Shown here: positions 23,301-31,992 of the stretch, in pieces
Layout of the letters: the number at the start of each line of letters is the position of its first letter
How positions within the stretch are numbered: the first letter of the stretch is position 1
NCBI GenBank assembly: GCA_007922305.1
Contig: ML677348.1
Location: 21,368,124-21,432,123 of the forward strand
Direction of reading: 5' to 3'
DNA: 64,000 nt
Source of the DNA: Dermatemys mawii
Taxonomy: Eukaryota > Chordata > Testudines > Dermatemydidae
The notes under the pieces: model-generated
Told to the model about the DNA's origin: nothing
Seen by the model: only the letters and a program-made list of their open reading frames with translations
Database searches by the model: none
Translations under genes and position numbers: made by a program

Positions 23301-26300
23301 TGTCTAAGCTACTGAAGTCCTCAAAACATGGTTTGAAGACTTCAAGGTGCAGAGAACGTCCAGCAACTGACCCGTGCCCTACGCTGCAGAGGAAAGTGAA
23401 AAACCCCTAGGGCCTCTGCCAATCTGCCCTGGAGGAAAATTCCTTCCCGAACCCAAATATGATGATCAGCTAAACCCTGAGCATGTGGGCAAGACTCACC
23501 AGCTAGACACCCAGGAAACAATTCTCTGTAGAAACTCAGATCCCTCCCCATCTAACTGTGCGTTACTTGCATGTGGCCTCAGATATAGTTGGTTCCCTTC
23601 ACTGCAGGTGGATTGTTTGAGTGCACTGTGGCTTTATGCTTCCTTGGTTTGTCCAGACAGGAGTTTGTGGTCCGTTTAAATTAGAGTTAATTGACTAGGC
23701 TAGTTGTGGAAGCTCCATCATTGGAGATTTTTAAGAGCAGGTTAGACAAACACCTGTCAGGGATGGTCTAAATAATACTTAGTCCTGCCATGAAAGCAGG
23801 GAACTGGACTAGATGGCCACTTGAGGTCCCTTCCAGTCCTACAATTCTATGATTCTATGATTGTCAGTTAACTCTAGTTAATAAACATGATTGCAAATGC
23901 TACTCTAGGCACTCCACAAATGGTTGTTTCAGTTTTGTGTCCTGGAACAAACATTCATGGGATGTCTGGACTAGCATTTACAATTGTATTTGTCAATTAA
24001 TTTGATTTAACTATCAAACAGTTAAGTTAAAACAAGGGCAAAACTCTAGTCTAGACAAATCTTTAAGGAGATATTATGAGAAAGGCACAGTTCGCTTTGT
24101 TGCACCTCAGATCTCCTTTCTGAGCTAAGTGAGTTCTTGTCTTCTGTGGCACTCGACCCATCTAAGCTTATTGACTTGAATGACTTCGATATCTGTGTGA
24201 CTTGCAGTTATTGTGAGCCGACCTTAGTTCTTTTGTCCAATCTGACAATTTAGAAATGTCCATTATAAACTTATTTCCTTTGTATGTAAACCTCCTAATA
24301 TATTCTGTTTGGACTGAAACTTCCTGCTTGGTCTCAGCCCAAAGCTGAATTTTTCTGGGAAGGAGGTTCTGCTTGGATCTTTTTAAGATAAATGGCAGAA
24401 AAAAAGTATAATTTTCCCTCTTTGCTAATATTTTAGAGACTTCTTCTGTGCACAAATAACTCACAAACATCCGAATGCAAAACTTTAAATTTTGCATGTG
24501 TCTAGACATCAATCAGCAACAGTCACTGATAGCTTTTTGAAGAACTCTAAAATATATAATCAATGAAAAGAAGGCTTTTGCACATTCTCAGTGTGACACT
24601 TCTATTTAATATTGTTGAGTAGCTGACAACAACAACTAAGGAATTCTTTAAGTGCAATTTCAGCAGTCTGCAGTAGCAGCACAGTTTTGCAAAGTGCTGA
24701 TCTTTCTAGCCCAATGCAGCAAAATACCTAAATCATGTGCTCAAAACTAAGCATAAGCATTTTTTCACACACTGCACAGTCAATCCATGGAACTCTTTGC
24801 CAGAGGATTCTGTGAAGGCCAAGACTATAACAGGTTTCAAAAAAGAACTAGATAAGTTCATGGAGGATAGGTGCAACAATTGCAATTAGCCAGGATGGCC
24901 AGGGATGCAAAACCATGTTCTGAAGTATCCCTAGCCTCTGTTTGCCAGAAGCTGGGAATGGGCAACATGGGATGTATCACTTGATGATTACCTGTTCTGT
25001 TCATTCCCTCTTAACCACCTAGTGTTTGCCACTGTCGGAAGACAGGATACTGAGCTAGATGGACCATTGGTCTGACCCAGTATGACAGTCCGTTTGTTCT
25101 TATATGTTCTTATGAGTAGTACTATTGAAGTCAATGAGATTTTTTTGTGTGCTTAAAGTTAAGTAAGTGCTTTGCTGAGCTAAGGAAGAATGCTCAGCTC
25201 CATACAAGATCAATCTCTTATGGGATGTAACTGCAGACGGCAACTCATCATAAATCTGTGTTTTCAATTGCTTCTAACTTTCTCACAAGGCTCATGCTGA
25301 AATGTCTCATGGTTTGACACAGACTAAAATTGAATTTCTTAAGTAAGTTTGAGAACAATCTGCTCTAATATGACGGTGCATATGGTATGTACAGAACATT
25401 ACCCATGTTATGTACTCTCATATTTCACTGCCAGTTGATATCTCATTCTACATGTCATTTTAGTTTACAGTAAAATCTGCATTTATATTTTCCTGGTTGT
25501 AAAAAGTTTATTTCACTAACGTGTTGTCTTGAGGATCTGTTAATTGATATTCTGTTGTTTTAGGTGAAACAAGGGAAGAGAGGACATTTAGGAACTGGAT
25601 GAACTCCTTGGGTGTTAGTCCCCGTGTCAATCATTTATATAGGTAAGGAAAGTTATCCTTCCTTTAGATGACTAATGTGCTCTATGTCTTAAGAAAAAAT
25701 GTTTCTAGAAAACATGAACACATTGCTAGTCCTTATGAAAACAGATGCCTCTGTTTCATTCTTTAGGAAAATGTGATTCATTCTATTAATGGTTAAATAG
25801 GATTCCTTGCTCACATTATAAGGCACAATATGTTTCCATTGTTTCAGTGACCTGTCAGATGCCATGGTTATCTTCCAGCTTTATGAAAAGATTAAAGTGC
25901 CGGTAGACTGGAGCAGAGTGAACAAACCACCATACCCTAAACTGGGTGGTAACATGAAGAAGGTAAAAAATGGGCATGGCTCTTATGAGGATTTCTGTTC
26001 CATTTCATCTACATTGCTGCTTAAGTTGATGCAAGTTACGTTGCTCGGGGGTGGGGGGTAAAAAAAGCATACACGAACCTAACGTTTCCACCTCTCGTTG
26101 AGATGGAGTACTAAAGTTGATGGGAGAACGATCTATCCGGCGGGTAGTGTAGACGTACCCTAACTGACTCTGTCATTAACAGCTTGAAAACTGCAACTAC
26201 GCAGTGGATCTGGGAAAGAATCAAGCCAAGTTTTCCCTCGTTGGAATTGCTGGGCAGGATCTCAATGAAGGAAATCGCACACTAACCCTTGCCTTGATCT

Positions 26301-29300
26301 GGCAGTTAATGAGAAGGTAACGCTAGTTGAACATATACATACCGCTGTTCCGGTATGGAGAGATTCCGTGGAAATGGGGTGCCAGCACTCACTAGTGAAC
26401 AGGATGATCAGTACCATTGTTGTTATTCCTGTTGTCTGTATTGCACCATAAGTGTTCATTGCCTTTTACAGACAATAATTAAATGGCAGGTCTTTGCACC
26501 AAGAAAGGAGAGAGAGAAAACATTGGAAGGTCAAGGGCTGAAATGGTAGTTAGAAATCCTGATCTTTGCTTTCCGTTATGGAAAGACCTTGTTAGAGCCC
26601 TCTGTTTTAATTTTTTTAGTAGATAGCTCTTTCATTTAGCACAAAAAGGCATAACAAGATCTGTGATGAGAAGCTGATGCTAGACAAAGTCAGACGAAAA
26701 CAAGCTGCAAATGTTTAAGCATTGGAACAACTTCACTAGGGATGTCATGGATTTTCCATCTCTTACACTCTGTAAGTCAAGATTGGGTGTCTCTCTAAAG
26801 CTAGGCTCTAGCTCATGCAGGAATCGCAGGGTGAGGTTCTACGGCCTGTGTTATGTAGCAAGTCTGACTAGATGATCACAATGGTCCTTTCTGGCCCCCA
26901 AATCTACACATCTATTATTATTTTTAGATACCGTGTACCAGAGTCTCCTTTGCGCTGTGGTCCCTTTGCATCACTCAAGCCATATAAAAGGGCCTTAATG
27001 TGGGAGTAAATGTAATTTGTACCTATTCTGAAGCCCCTTGATGCTGCCAGAACAGTGTTAAGAAGCCTAGTGTAAATGAGAATCAGCCCTGTAGTTTGTA
27101 TAAGTTAACATAAGATGAGGGAACAGAATCAGGTGTGAGTGAAGACCACAGCAGTTGCCCTTGTCATGTTTCACAGGTACACACAATGCCAAGCTTTTTA
27201 TAAAGCATGAAGTAGTAGGCAGCATTTTGTCTTCTGTGTTAAGGTACACTCTGAGTATCCTGGAAGATATTGGTGGTGGACAGAAGGTCAATGACGACAT
27301 CATTGTCAACTGGGTAAACGAAACGCTGACTGAAGCTGGAAAAAGTTCTGTCATCAGTAGTTTCAAGGTACCGTTTTCCATGATAAGTCTCTGTTTTGGG
27401 ACCCCGGCTGGTTACATGTGTGTACTGTTGTTCTGGGGGTTCAGTTCAGGCTCATCTCTAGAAAAAGCTTTTTAAAAATTACTGTGTTTATGCCATTCAA
27501 AAGCTGAAGCTTTATACCCTGCTTGGATCCATTCTGAAAGGACCTTTATGCTTAGTGAGGTGATAATGTTGTTGATAAGGTTGATACAGTTGTTGTCAGC
27601 CTGGCACAGCTGGAAATTCACTTCGTCAGTGAGTGGGGTTGTAGTGAGCCAGTGAATTATACAGTAATGTCTTACATCGCACAGTTGTAGCCGTGTTGTT
27701 GCCAGGAGATTACAGACAAGGTGGCTGAGGTAATATCTTTTATTGGACGAATTTCTGTTGGTGAGAGAGAAGAGGTTCTGAGCCACACAGATCTCTTCTT
27801 CAGGTCTGGAGAGGAGTCTGGTGAGGATGGGAGTTCCTTTCCTAAAGAAGTCTGTGTGGCTCAAAAGCTCGTCTCTCTCACCGACAGAAGTTGGCCCAAT
27901 AAAAGAGGTTACCTCACCCACCTTATCTCACAAAATGTCTTGGCATTCTGTGGTCATAACTGTTCACGACATTCAATTTTTGTGACACAGAATCATTGAC
28001 TGTAGATCAGAGGCGATGGATTCTTCCTAAAAGTGTGGTGGGGACAAAGCCCTGTCCCTCCATGGCCCCACCCCCCTCTTCTCTCTGCGCTCCCCCACAC
28101 CCCGGCCCCAGCCGAAAGCTGTAGCTGGGTCAAGAAGCCTAGGCCACTCCACCTGCCCAACATGGTGGGGGGGCCCAGAACAACCCCCAGCCCACATCCC
28201 TGTGCCCCGAGGCTTCTGCCCAGGACAGGTGGAGGTTCAGCAGCTCCCCACAGCTGCCTGCGTGGCTCTTACAGTGACCTGGCTCCTGCTTATGCACTGG
28301 TCTGGGGGTGGGGCCTCGCGGGCTGAAGAGCCGCAGCCAAGCCATGGTAAGAGCCACCGGGGCAGCTGCTGGTGAATTGCAGACCATCTATCTACCCTGC
28401 GTGGACATGGGCCAGAGGTTGCTCTCTGTCCGCCCCCGCAACCCCGCCACGGGCAGGTTGGAGGAGGTCAACGGCTTCCTGCACAGCTTCCCGGGCTCCC
28501 TGGGCCACTCCTACCCAGGCTGGGCTCCAGCTTCTGGCCAGATGGGAGCGGGTCCTCAGTGGGAAGAGGAAGGGCAGAGAGCTTGTTCTCCCCTGTTCTC
28601 CTGCCCCTGCTATAGATATAATAATTCTGTGACACATATATTGCAATGCAGCATCAAGATACCCATGCCAGGGTATTGTGTGGCCATTGCAACTCCTTCT
28701 GACTCCATGTCACCTTTCTCTTCTGCCCATCTCTTGGCTGGTTAGCGGGCCAAGGCAGAACCCTGGTGACTCATTCCATGTCTCCGCACCCACTGTGCTG
28801 CTTTGTTGCAAAGTTCTAAACAGTATGTCCTTTGAATGACCCATCCACTGTCCTTGAGCCATGATTATGGCTTTGCAGAACATCTGTCAATCTGTATTTG
28901 TCTCTCTCTTTCCCCTCTGTGCAGGACAGCAAAATCAGTACAAGCATGCCAGTCCTGGATCTCATTGATGCCATTCAGCCAGGTTCCATCAAATACGACC
29001 TTCTGAAAACAGAGGACTTGAATGAGGAAGAGAAACTTAATAATGCTAAGTATGTGCATGCCATGGGACACTAGGGTTGCATTACGCTGTGTTTGTTCTT
29101 TTTGAAGAAAGATACTCACACTGTCTGCTTTTGATCTGTATTTCATCTCTCCCTCCCAGCTGTTCTGTTCCTTTCACTGCTTCCTGCACTTGTGTCTCTT
29201 CACGTGGCCCCTTTCTCCCCCTCGCCTCAAGTTCATGTTTCCCTGTTACCTACTTCTCTTTTCCTTCACATGCATCCTTGCTGCTTAGTTCCTTTCTCCT

Positions 29301-30904
29301 CTGCTGCCCTCAACATATTGCCTCAACCCTTTCTCACTCTGGGGGCTGGCAGCTCCAGCCCACTGGTGAATCCAGGCACTGAGGGCAGCTCCTGTTTGCC
29401 ATCCCCCTCCTCTGTAGCAGCACCCCCTGGAAAGGCAGCTAGGTTGGTTCTTCCTTCTTGCTTCCAGCTGAGTTATAGGTTTATATTTGTGGTGAAGTGC
29501 CTACACACCAGTAGAAGTGACTGGAAAAACAGTGGAGAGCCAGCACCATCTGACCAGCCTGTTCTCTGCAGATCACCGGTGCTCCCATGGGCCTCAGGAT
29601 GGGAACTGCTGTACTAAAGGAGTGGACTTAATCACAGATCTATTTCCATTTTAAAACGAAATACTTGAAATTCAGCACTTCCTCCCTGATCTGTCAAGGC
29701 TCTTCACCAAAGGAAAACTCCAGCTGGCAATAAAGGACCAAATTCTGCCTCTGCAGCCTCACTGAAGACAAAAGGATTGCAGCAGGCATGAATCAGGGAA
29801 GAGATTGGCTGAGAGCTTTTCTCTTTATATAGCATTAATAAACATTATTTAAAACAGGAACCAAAAAGTATTCTAGGACTATCACCCTCACCTCTGACTC
29901 CTTTCTCTCACAACAGAGGTGTGCTCTGCTGTCTTCTGTCCTTTAACCCCACCTATAACTACTGCTTAATGGATTCACTTATTCTCTGTGTTTGGAGGCA
30001 CTCAGATATGATAGTGATGGGGGGGACATAAAAGTCCGTAGATAGAGAGAAGCTTATTGAATACCTTGTCAGCAATTACGCTATTGTTGCCTCACATATC
30101 TCTAACTCCATCGTCAGTCCCTTCTAGTTTGGCTTCCAGCCTCTCTGCTCCACTGAAACTGCTCACACCAAGGTCTCTAACCTGTTCCTAGCCAGATCTC
30201 AGTGTCTCTAAAGGTCTCATCTTCTCTGACCTTTTCTGCTGCTTCTAACACTGCAGGTCACACCTTCCTGCTTCCCACCTTATCCTCTCTTGACTTTCCA
30301 ACACTTGTTCTCCCTGGCCATTCTTTTTAAATTTCTTCTGGTGTATCATCCTCCTCCCTTCTGCTATGTCCCATGTGAGTCCCACAGGTCTCTATTCCCT
30401 CCTCTTCTCATTCTACCTCCTGTATCTGGGTGAAATCATCAACTCACAAAACTTCAGCTACTACTATCTATATGCCACCAACTCACAAATCTATCTTTCT
30501 ACTTCTGGTCTATCTTCCTCCGTCTAATAGTGAATCTTGGCTTCACTCTCCAGCGTCTACATCTGGACATCTTGCCACCACCTTAAATTTAATATAGTTC
30601 AAACCAAACTCATGATCTTTCATCTGAAACCTTGTGCACGCCCCCACTCTCTTTCACTGTTGAACTCACCTCTGCTCTACTGTTTATCTGCATGAAGCAC
30701 AAGAAGTTGTTAAATAAAATGATTAGTAAGGTTGCTTCTTACATTTCTTTTAATTTTTCCCCCCAATGTAGATATGCCATCTCCATGGCGAGAAAAATTG
30801 GAGCAAGAGTCTATGCCCTTCCAGAAGACCTCGTTGAAGTAAAACCCAAAATGGTCATGACTGTGTTTGCTTGCCTTATGGGAAAAGGAATGAAGAAAGT
30901 TTAA
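10381..30904 (+). CDS. LCP1: L-plastin (plastin-2), complete 15-exon coding region
   Basis: Encodes the leukocyte actin-bundling protein L-plastin, a cytoplasmic monomer that crosslinks F-actin through two tandem actin-binding domains and is regulated by calcium. Coding exons: 10381-10447, 12964-13127, 13662-13791, 14137-14269, 16203-16284, 18549-18714, 20516-20658, 22147-22242, 22828-23023, 25564-25642, 25848-25962, 26183-26316, 27244-27367, 28925-29049, 30772-30904. Every junction is GT/AG and in phase; the sum is 1887 nt, 628 residues plus stop, against 627 in human. Domains by family knowledge: EF-hands at about 9-85, then CH1 121-237, CH2 265-376, CH3 395-504, CH4 516-625. LCP1 rather than PLS1 or PLS3 is shown by paralogue-specific strings such as [16 protein letters not shown] (about 108-120), ENAGCNK (about 281-287), [14 protein letters not shown] and [12 protein letters not shown]. 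The start has a strong context (AAGATGG). Exon 10358-10447 carries 23 nt of 5' UTR; earlier untranslated exons and the promoter were not identified. Confidence 0.98.
11345..11382. repeat. (TA)n microsatellite
   Basis: Nineteen uninterrupted TA units in LCP1 intron 1, directly abutting a solo LTR. Confidence 0.97.
11384..12096 (-). mobile_element. Solo LTR (Gypsy/ERV-like) in LCP1 intron 1
   Basis: On the minus strand it starts TGTGACGGAGTCAGACCAGA and ends ...AGAGCTTTGTCA, the TG...CA ends of an LTR. A TATA-like GATAAAAACC lies within. Both sides are TA-rich, consistent with insertion into the (TA)n tract. No internal retroelement coding sequence adjoins. Confidence 0.65.
12097..12963. other. 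LCP1 intron 1, right part
   Basis: AT-rich; nothing beyond the acceptor at 12961-12963 was recognised. Confidence 0.5.
12964..13127 (+). CDS. LCP1: LCP1 coding exon 2: EF-hand pair
   Basis: Residues 23-77. EF loop 1 is [12 protein letters not shown] (23-34) and EF loop 2 is [12 protein letters not shown] (63-74). Both have acidic or amide ligands at loop positions 1, 3 and 5, Gly at 6 and Glu at 12, so both should bind calcium. Acceptor TTTGCAG, donor GTGAGT; the exon ends in phase 0. Confidence 0.96.
13204..13330 (+). repeat. Interspersed repeat, GAGCTGGTCAGGAATT family
   Basis: Starts GAGCTGGTCAGGAATTTTCT then GTCAAAATGATTTTTCAGTG. A second copy begins near 41745 (GGCTGGTGGGGAATTGTTTG, ACAAAATG). 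Class unknown; lies in LCP1 intron 2. Confidence 0.55.
13662..13791 (+). CDS. LCP1: LCP1 coding exon 3: EF-hand to CH1 linker
   Basis: Residues 78-120 plus the first base of Glu121. It holds the switch/linker helix ([17 protein letters not shown]) and the [16 protein letters not shown] string, which is diagnostic for LCP1 over PLS3. The acceptor context TTTTGAAAG is pyrimidine-poor. Donor GTATGT. Confidence 0.96.
14137..14269 (+). CDS. LCP1: LCP1 coding exon 4: first half of CH1
   Basis: Residues 121-164 plus two bases of Cys165: [20 protein letters not shown] to DGIVLC. It contains the CH signature W (in FVNWVN) and the DLF...GDGIVLC helix. Acceptor TTTGCAG, donor GTAAAT. Confidence 0.96.
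15592..16132 (+). mobile_element. CR1 LINE 3' end in LCP1 intron 4
   Basis: Reading frames give [40 protein letters not shown] and [20 protein letters not shown], the CR1 ORF2 C-terminus, split by a frameshift near 15855. The tail ends TTTTATGATTTTATGATGA. 5'-truncated; ends about 70 bp before coding exon 5. Confidence 0.92.
16203..16284 (+). CDS. LCP1: LCP1 coding exon 5: CH1
   Basis: Completes Cys165 and encodes residues 166-192 ([20 protein letters not shown]...FTIQ). The usual Leu after MIN is Phe here. Acceptor AATTTACAG, donor GTACTG, ending in phase 0. A CR1 LINE ends about 70 bp upstream of the acceptor. Confidence 0.96.
16410..16530. repeat. Palindromic MITE (TGCAAAG...CTTA family)
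   Basis: TTTTGCAAAGATTTACATCC, CCCATTGAAGTCAATAGAAC and TACTCATGTGCTTATAATTA follow the amniote palindromic repeat in which two CTTA-rich arms flank CCCATTGAAGTCAATGGG. Diverged copy. Confidence 0.6.
16615..17163 (+). mobile_element. hAT non-autonomous element with perfect 8-bp TSD
   Basis: Flanked by ACTAAATG on both sides (16607-16614 and 17164-17171). Ends are CAGGGGTAAAAGTAAC and ACTTTCACCCCTG, inverted repeats. GC-rich interior with subrepeats around AGTGCTGCTGCAGCAG. 549 bp, no transposase; in LCP1 intron 5. Confidence 0.88.
17172..17290 (-). repeat. MIR SINE, antisense
   Basis: AGTGATTTGCCCATGGTCAC, ACAGGAATTCTGTGGCAGAG and CCAGAAACTGAACCCACATG are the reverse complement of the MIR core. 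Confidence 0.75.
17291..18548. other. LCP1 intron 5, right part
   Basis: Nothing recognised apart from a GATTTAGACATG/AT-rich stretch and the pyrimidine tract leading to the acceptor at 18547-18548. Confidence 0.45.
18549..18714 (+). CDS. LCP1: LCP1 coding exon 6: end of CH1
   Basis: Residues 193-247 plus one base of Ala248: [20 protein letters not shown] through the [12 protein letters not shown] helix to ELSRNE. Acceptor TTTCTTCAG, donor GTACAT. Near-identical to human L-plastin. Confidence 0.97.
18791..19084 (+). mobile_element. PIF/Harbinger-like MITE with TTA duplication
   Basis: TTA (18788-18790) and TTA (19085-19087) flank ends GGGCTTGTCTCCACT and AGTGTAGATCTGCCC, which are inverted repeats at 11 of 15 bases. 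The interior has CGCTAAATCA/TGATTTAGCG pairing. Related pieces at 26045-26155 and 54116-54221. It starts 76 bp after coding exon 6. Confidence 0.78.
19085..20515. other. LCP1 intron 6, right part
   Basis: Contains a (CCA)n tract at 19423-19446 that creates His-, Thr- and Gly-rich false ORFs. 19457-19580 shares phrases (AACATATTG, GGGCTGGCAG) with 29310-29360, perhaps an unclassified repeat. No exon seen. Confidence 0.4.
19423..19446. repeat. (CCA)n microsatellite
   Basis: Eight CCA units in LCP1 intron 6. Confidence 0.95.
20516..20658 (+). CDS. LCP1: LCP1 coding exon 7: start of CH2
   Basis: Residues 248-295: [20 protein letters not shown], then [20 protein letters not shown] to TDIK. GCNK is LCP1-type; PLS3 reads GWQK. 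Acceptor TTGCCCAG, donor GTATGA, ending in phase 0. Confidence 0.97.
20752..20878. repeat. Palindromic MITE (CTTA-arm family)
   Basis: GTGTGCTTAACTTCAAGTTT, AGTCCCATTCAATTCAATAC and GACTACTCATATGACTAAAG match the same palindromic family as 16410-16530. In LCP1 intron 7. Confidence 0.6.
20879..22146. other. LCP1 intron 7, right part
   Basis: Around 20884-20960 a GTAGGTGTACACTGCAGCTG start suggests another TIR-type fragment, not resolved. The rest is unremarkable. Confidence 0.35.
22147..22242 (+). CDS. LCP1: LCP1 coding exon 8: CH2
   Basis: Residues 296-327: [20 protein letters not shown] to IDMTGLR. Acceptor CTGTTGCAG, donor GTAAAA. The exon is 96 nt and phase 0 at both ends, so skipping it would keep the frame. 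Confidence 0.97.
22243..22827. other. LCP1 intron 8
   Basis: 585-bp AT-rich intron with no recognised element. Confidence 0.6.
22828..23023 (+). CDS. LCP1: LCP1 coding exon 9: end of CH2
   Basis: Residues 328-392 plus one base of Gly393. It includes [40 protein letters not shown] and the link ENQDIDW toward CH3. Acceptor TCTCTTAG, donor GTAAGG. Confidence 0.97.
23187..23560 (+). mobile_element. CR1-related interspersed repeat in LCP1 intron 9
   Basis: ACTCATAGATTTTAAGGTCA, CCAGTCTGACCTCCTGCACA, GCCTCTGCCAATCTGCCCTG and CCTGAGCATGTGGGCAAGAC occur in order, as in a common turtle repeat that I take to be CR1-derived. Related starts at 34158-34310 and 62165-62280. Confidence 0.65.
23706..23866 (+). 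mobile_element. CR1 3' end fragment
   Basis: CATTGGAGATTTTTAAGAGC, AGGTTAGACAAACACCTGTC, GGGATGGTCTAAATAATACT, then CCTACAATTCTATGATTCTA. This is the last ORF2 codons plus the CR1 tail. Confidence 0.9.
24690..25190. repeat. Palindromic MITE split by a CR1 insertion
   Basis: Left part 24690-24764 (ATGCAGCAAAATACCTAAAT, AACTAAGCATAAGCA) and right part 25112-25190 (GAGTAGTACTATTGAAGTCA, GTTAAGTAAGTGCTTTGCTG) are the two arms of the CTTA-family palindrome, separated by the CR1 at 24765-25111. Confidence 0.65.
24765..25111 (+). mobile_element. CR1 LINE 3' end nested in a MITE
   Basis: AACTCTTTGCCAGAGGATTC, AGATAAGTTCATGGAGGATA, GCCTCTGTTTGCCAGAAGCT and GGTCTGACCCAGTATGACAG, ending TATGTTCTTATGA. 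Same subfamily as 39515-39970, distinct from the ATTCTATGAT-tailed copies. Confidence 0.85.
25564..25642 (+). CDS. LCP1: LCP1 coding exon 10: start of CH3
   Basis: Residues 393-418 plus two bases of Ser419: [20 protein letters not shown] to NHLY. Human has NP where this has SP. Acceptor TTGTTTTAG, donor GTAAGG. Confidence 0.97.
25848..25962 (+). CDS. LCP1: LCP1 coding exon 11: CH3
   Basis: Residues 419-457: [39 protein letters not shown]. Acceptor TTGTTTCAG, donor GTAAAA, phase 0. The next intron is only 220 bp and about half of it is a MITE fragment. Confidence 0.97.
26045..26155 (+). mobile_element. Harbinger-like MITE fragment in 220-bp LCP1 intron 11
   Basis: GAGATGGAGTACTAAAGTTG, ATGGGAGAACGATCTATCCG and the terminal GTGTAGACGTACCCTAA resemble the 3' half of the 18791-19084 element. 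Only about 27 bp separate its end from the acceptor of coding exon 12. Confidence 0.6.
26183..26316 (+). CDS. LCP1: LCP1 coding exon 12: end of CH3
   Basis: Residues 458-501 plus two bases of Arg502: [20 protein letters not shown], then [20 protein letters not shown] and MR. Acceptor CATTAACAG has a weak pyrimidine tract. Donor GTAACG. Confidence 0.97.
26645..26915 (+). mobile_element. Old CR1 3' end
   Basis: AAGCATTGGAACAACTTCAC, TCTAGCTCATGCAGGAAT and GACTAGATGATCACAATGGT then CCTTTCTGGC match the 3' tail of diverged CR1. In LCP1 intron 12. Confidence 0.65.
27244..27367 (+). CDS. LCP1: LCP1 coding exon 13: start of CH4
   Basis: Residues 502-543: [42 protein letters not shown]. The acceptor GTGTTAAG lacks a long pyrimidine run, but frame and homology fix it. 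Donor GTACCG. Confidence 0.96.
27681..27932. repeat. Foldback interspersed repeat in LCP1 intron 13
   Basis: GGTGGCTGAGGTAATATCTT, TTATTGGACGAATTTCTGTT and GGTGAGAGAG at the left are inverted relative to CTCTCTCACCGACAGAAGTT, GGCCCAATAAAAGAGGTTAC and CTCACCCACCTTATCT at the right. The right arm holds CTAAAGAAGTCTGTGTGGCT then CAAAAGC, similar to a degraded hammerhead core. Confidence 0.75.
28008..28609 (+). mobile_element. hAT-like non-autonomous element, GC-rich
   Basis: Starts CAGAGGCGATGG and ends CTGCCCCTG. Flanks CTGTAGAT (28000-28007) and CTATAGAT (28610-28617) match at 7 of 8 bases. Interior is GC-rich and makes long spurious ORFs (28308-28745). In LCP1 intron 13. Confidence 0.6.
28925..29049 (+). 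CDS. LCP1: LCP1 coding exon 14: CH4
   Basis: Residues 544-584 plus two bases of Lys585: [41 protein letters not shown]. Acceptor CTGTGCAG, donor GTATGT at 29050. Confidence 0.97.
29890..30630 (+). mobile_element. L2 LINE ORF2 remnant in LCP1 intron 14
   Basis: Broken-frame translation gives STETA-like (CTCCACTGAAACTGCTCACA) and a degraded YADDTQLYLS-like region (CTATATGCCACCAACTCACA). The pyrimidine-rich L2 sense-strand look continues to 30630. No intact ORF. Confidence 0.6.
30772..30904 (+). CDS. LCP1: LCP1 last coding exon with stop codon
   Basis: Residues 585-628: [20 protein letters not shown], then [20 protein letters not shown] and MKKV, stop TAA at 30902-30904. This is the conserved C-terminal helix of CH4. 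Acceptor CCAATGTAG after a C-rich tract. Confidence 0.97.
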
Positions 30905-31912
30905 GCCATAAAAGACTGAAACTCATGACTGGTATATGCCCCCTGACTCCCTCAGACCAAATGTTCCTCACAGACTCAAATATTAAGGAAATATGCAGAC
31001 TCGGTGCTTTCCAAAGCATGAATGCTAGACAAGGTTCCAAATCAGACAAAAGATGACTTGTATATTCAGCAAAACAATCTATCATGTGCTGTATGGTACA
31101 GCAATGCGCTTGACTTCTTTGCCACATTAGCCCCTTTGCTAATTAGCCTTTTCTGCTTCCTGAACATGTTTCCACACAACACGAGCTTTACATATTCTGA
31201 TATTAATGGCTGTCAAGGTCATTACCTGGAGGTCACCTGGCGTTTTGTTTTTGGAGCAGGGTCAGGTTACACAGCTTTTTAGGATTGTGAAATGTTACAT
31301 TAACTCTGTTATGGGTGTTCATGCTTGTGACATTTATGCTCTGCTTTCCTTCAGCTAATACCTGGAAGTACAAAAGAGATTTCCTTAAGCCAATGCAGGT
31401 AACTGCATAGTGTCCTTATCAGTGTTTATTTTTCTGCCATAGTAAAATCCATTTAGTTGGGAAACTCTTGTGGCAACAAAAGTGCTAATTAAGGGCCCTA
31501 TTGTGGTACTAAAGTAGTACTTTACACTGGGAGTAGTCCCTGTGATATCAGTGGCATTACTTGCAGAATATGATATTAATCAGTGAATATAAGTCTGGCA
31601 GCTCAAAGCATCCTAATTCTGGGAGACCTTCACAGCCCATGTTGTGTAAGATGATCATTCGTTTTTATTTCATGACACGCTTTAAAAATAAGCACATTAC
31701 AAAGCAAGAACATCCTTACAATGAAACCTGTGCTAAAGAACTTAAGGAAAGGTCTACTCATGTTTTAGCAACAATAGAGCTGGGACCAGAGTAACATGAA
31801 CATAAGGCCGCATAGTGACAGATTTATTTATCAAACCATAATTCAGCCCTGCTAACAACTTTGAACAGGCTTGCAGACAATAAAAGGTATGCTACTGAGC
31901 ACACAAGGGGCC

Positions 31913-31992
31913 AGGGCCCTGATTAAGCAAGGCAATTTAGCATGTACTTATCTTAATTAGGCACACGCTTAAGTGCTTTACTGAATTGGGGC
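31913..31992. repeat. Palindromic MITE in LCP1 3' UTR
   Basis: GGGCCCTGATTAAGCAAGGC at the left pairs with GCTTTACTGAATTGGGGCC at the right, with CTTA arms between. Same superfamily as 16410-16530. Confidence 0.65.

Noticed and set aside
28033..28745. ORF encoding a 145-residue protein, possible extra LCP1 exon
   Set aside because: Lies in a hAT-like element between two LCP1 exons that join perfectly without it.
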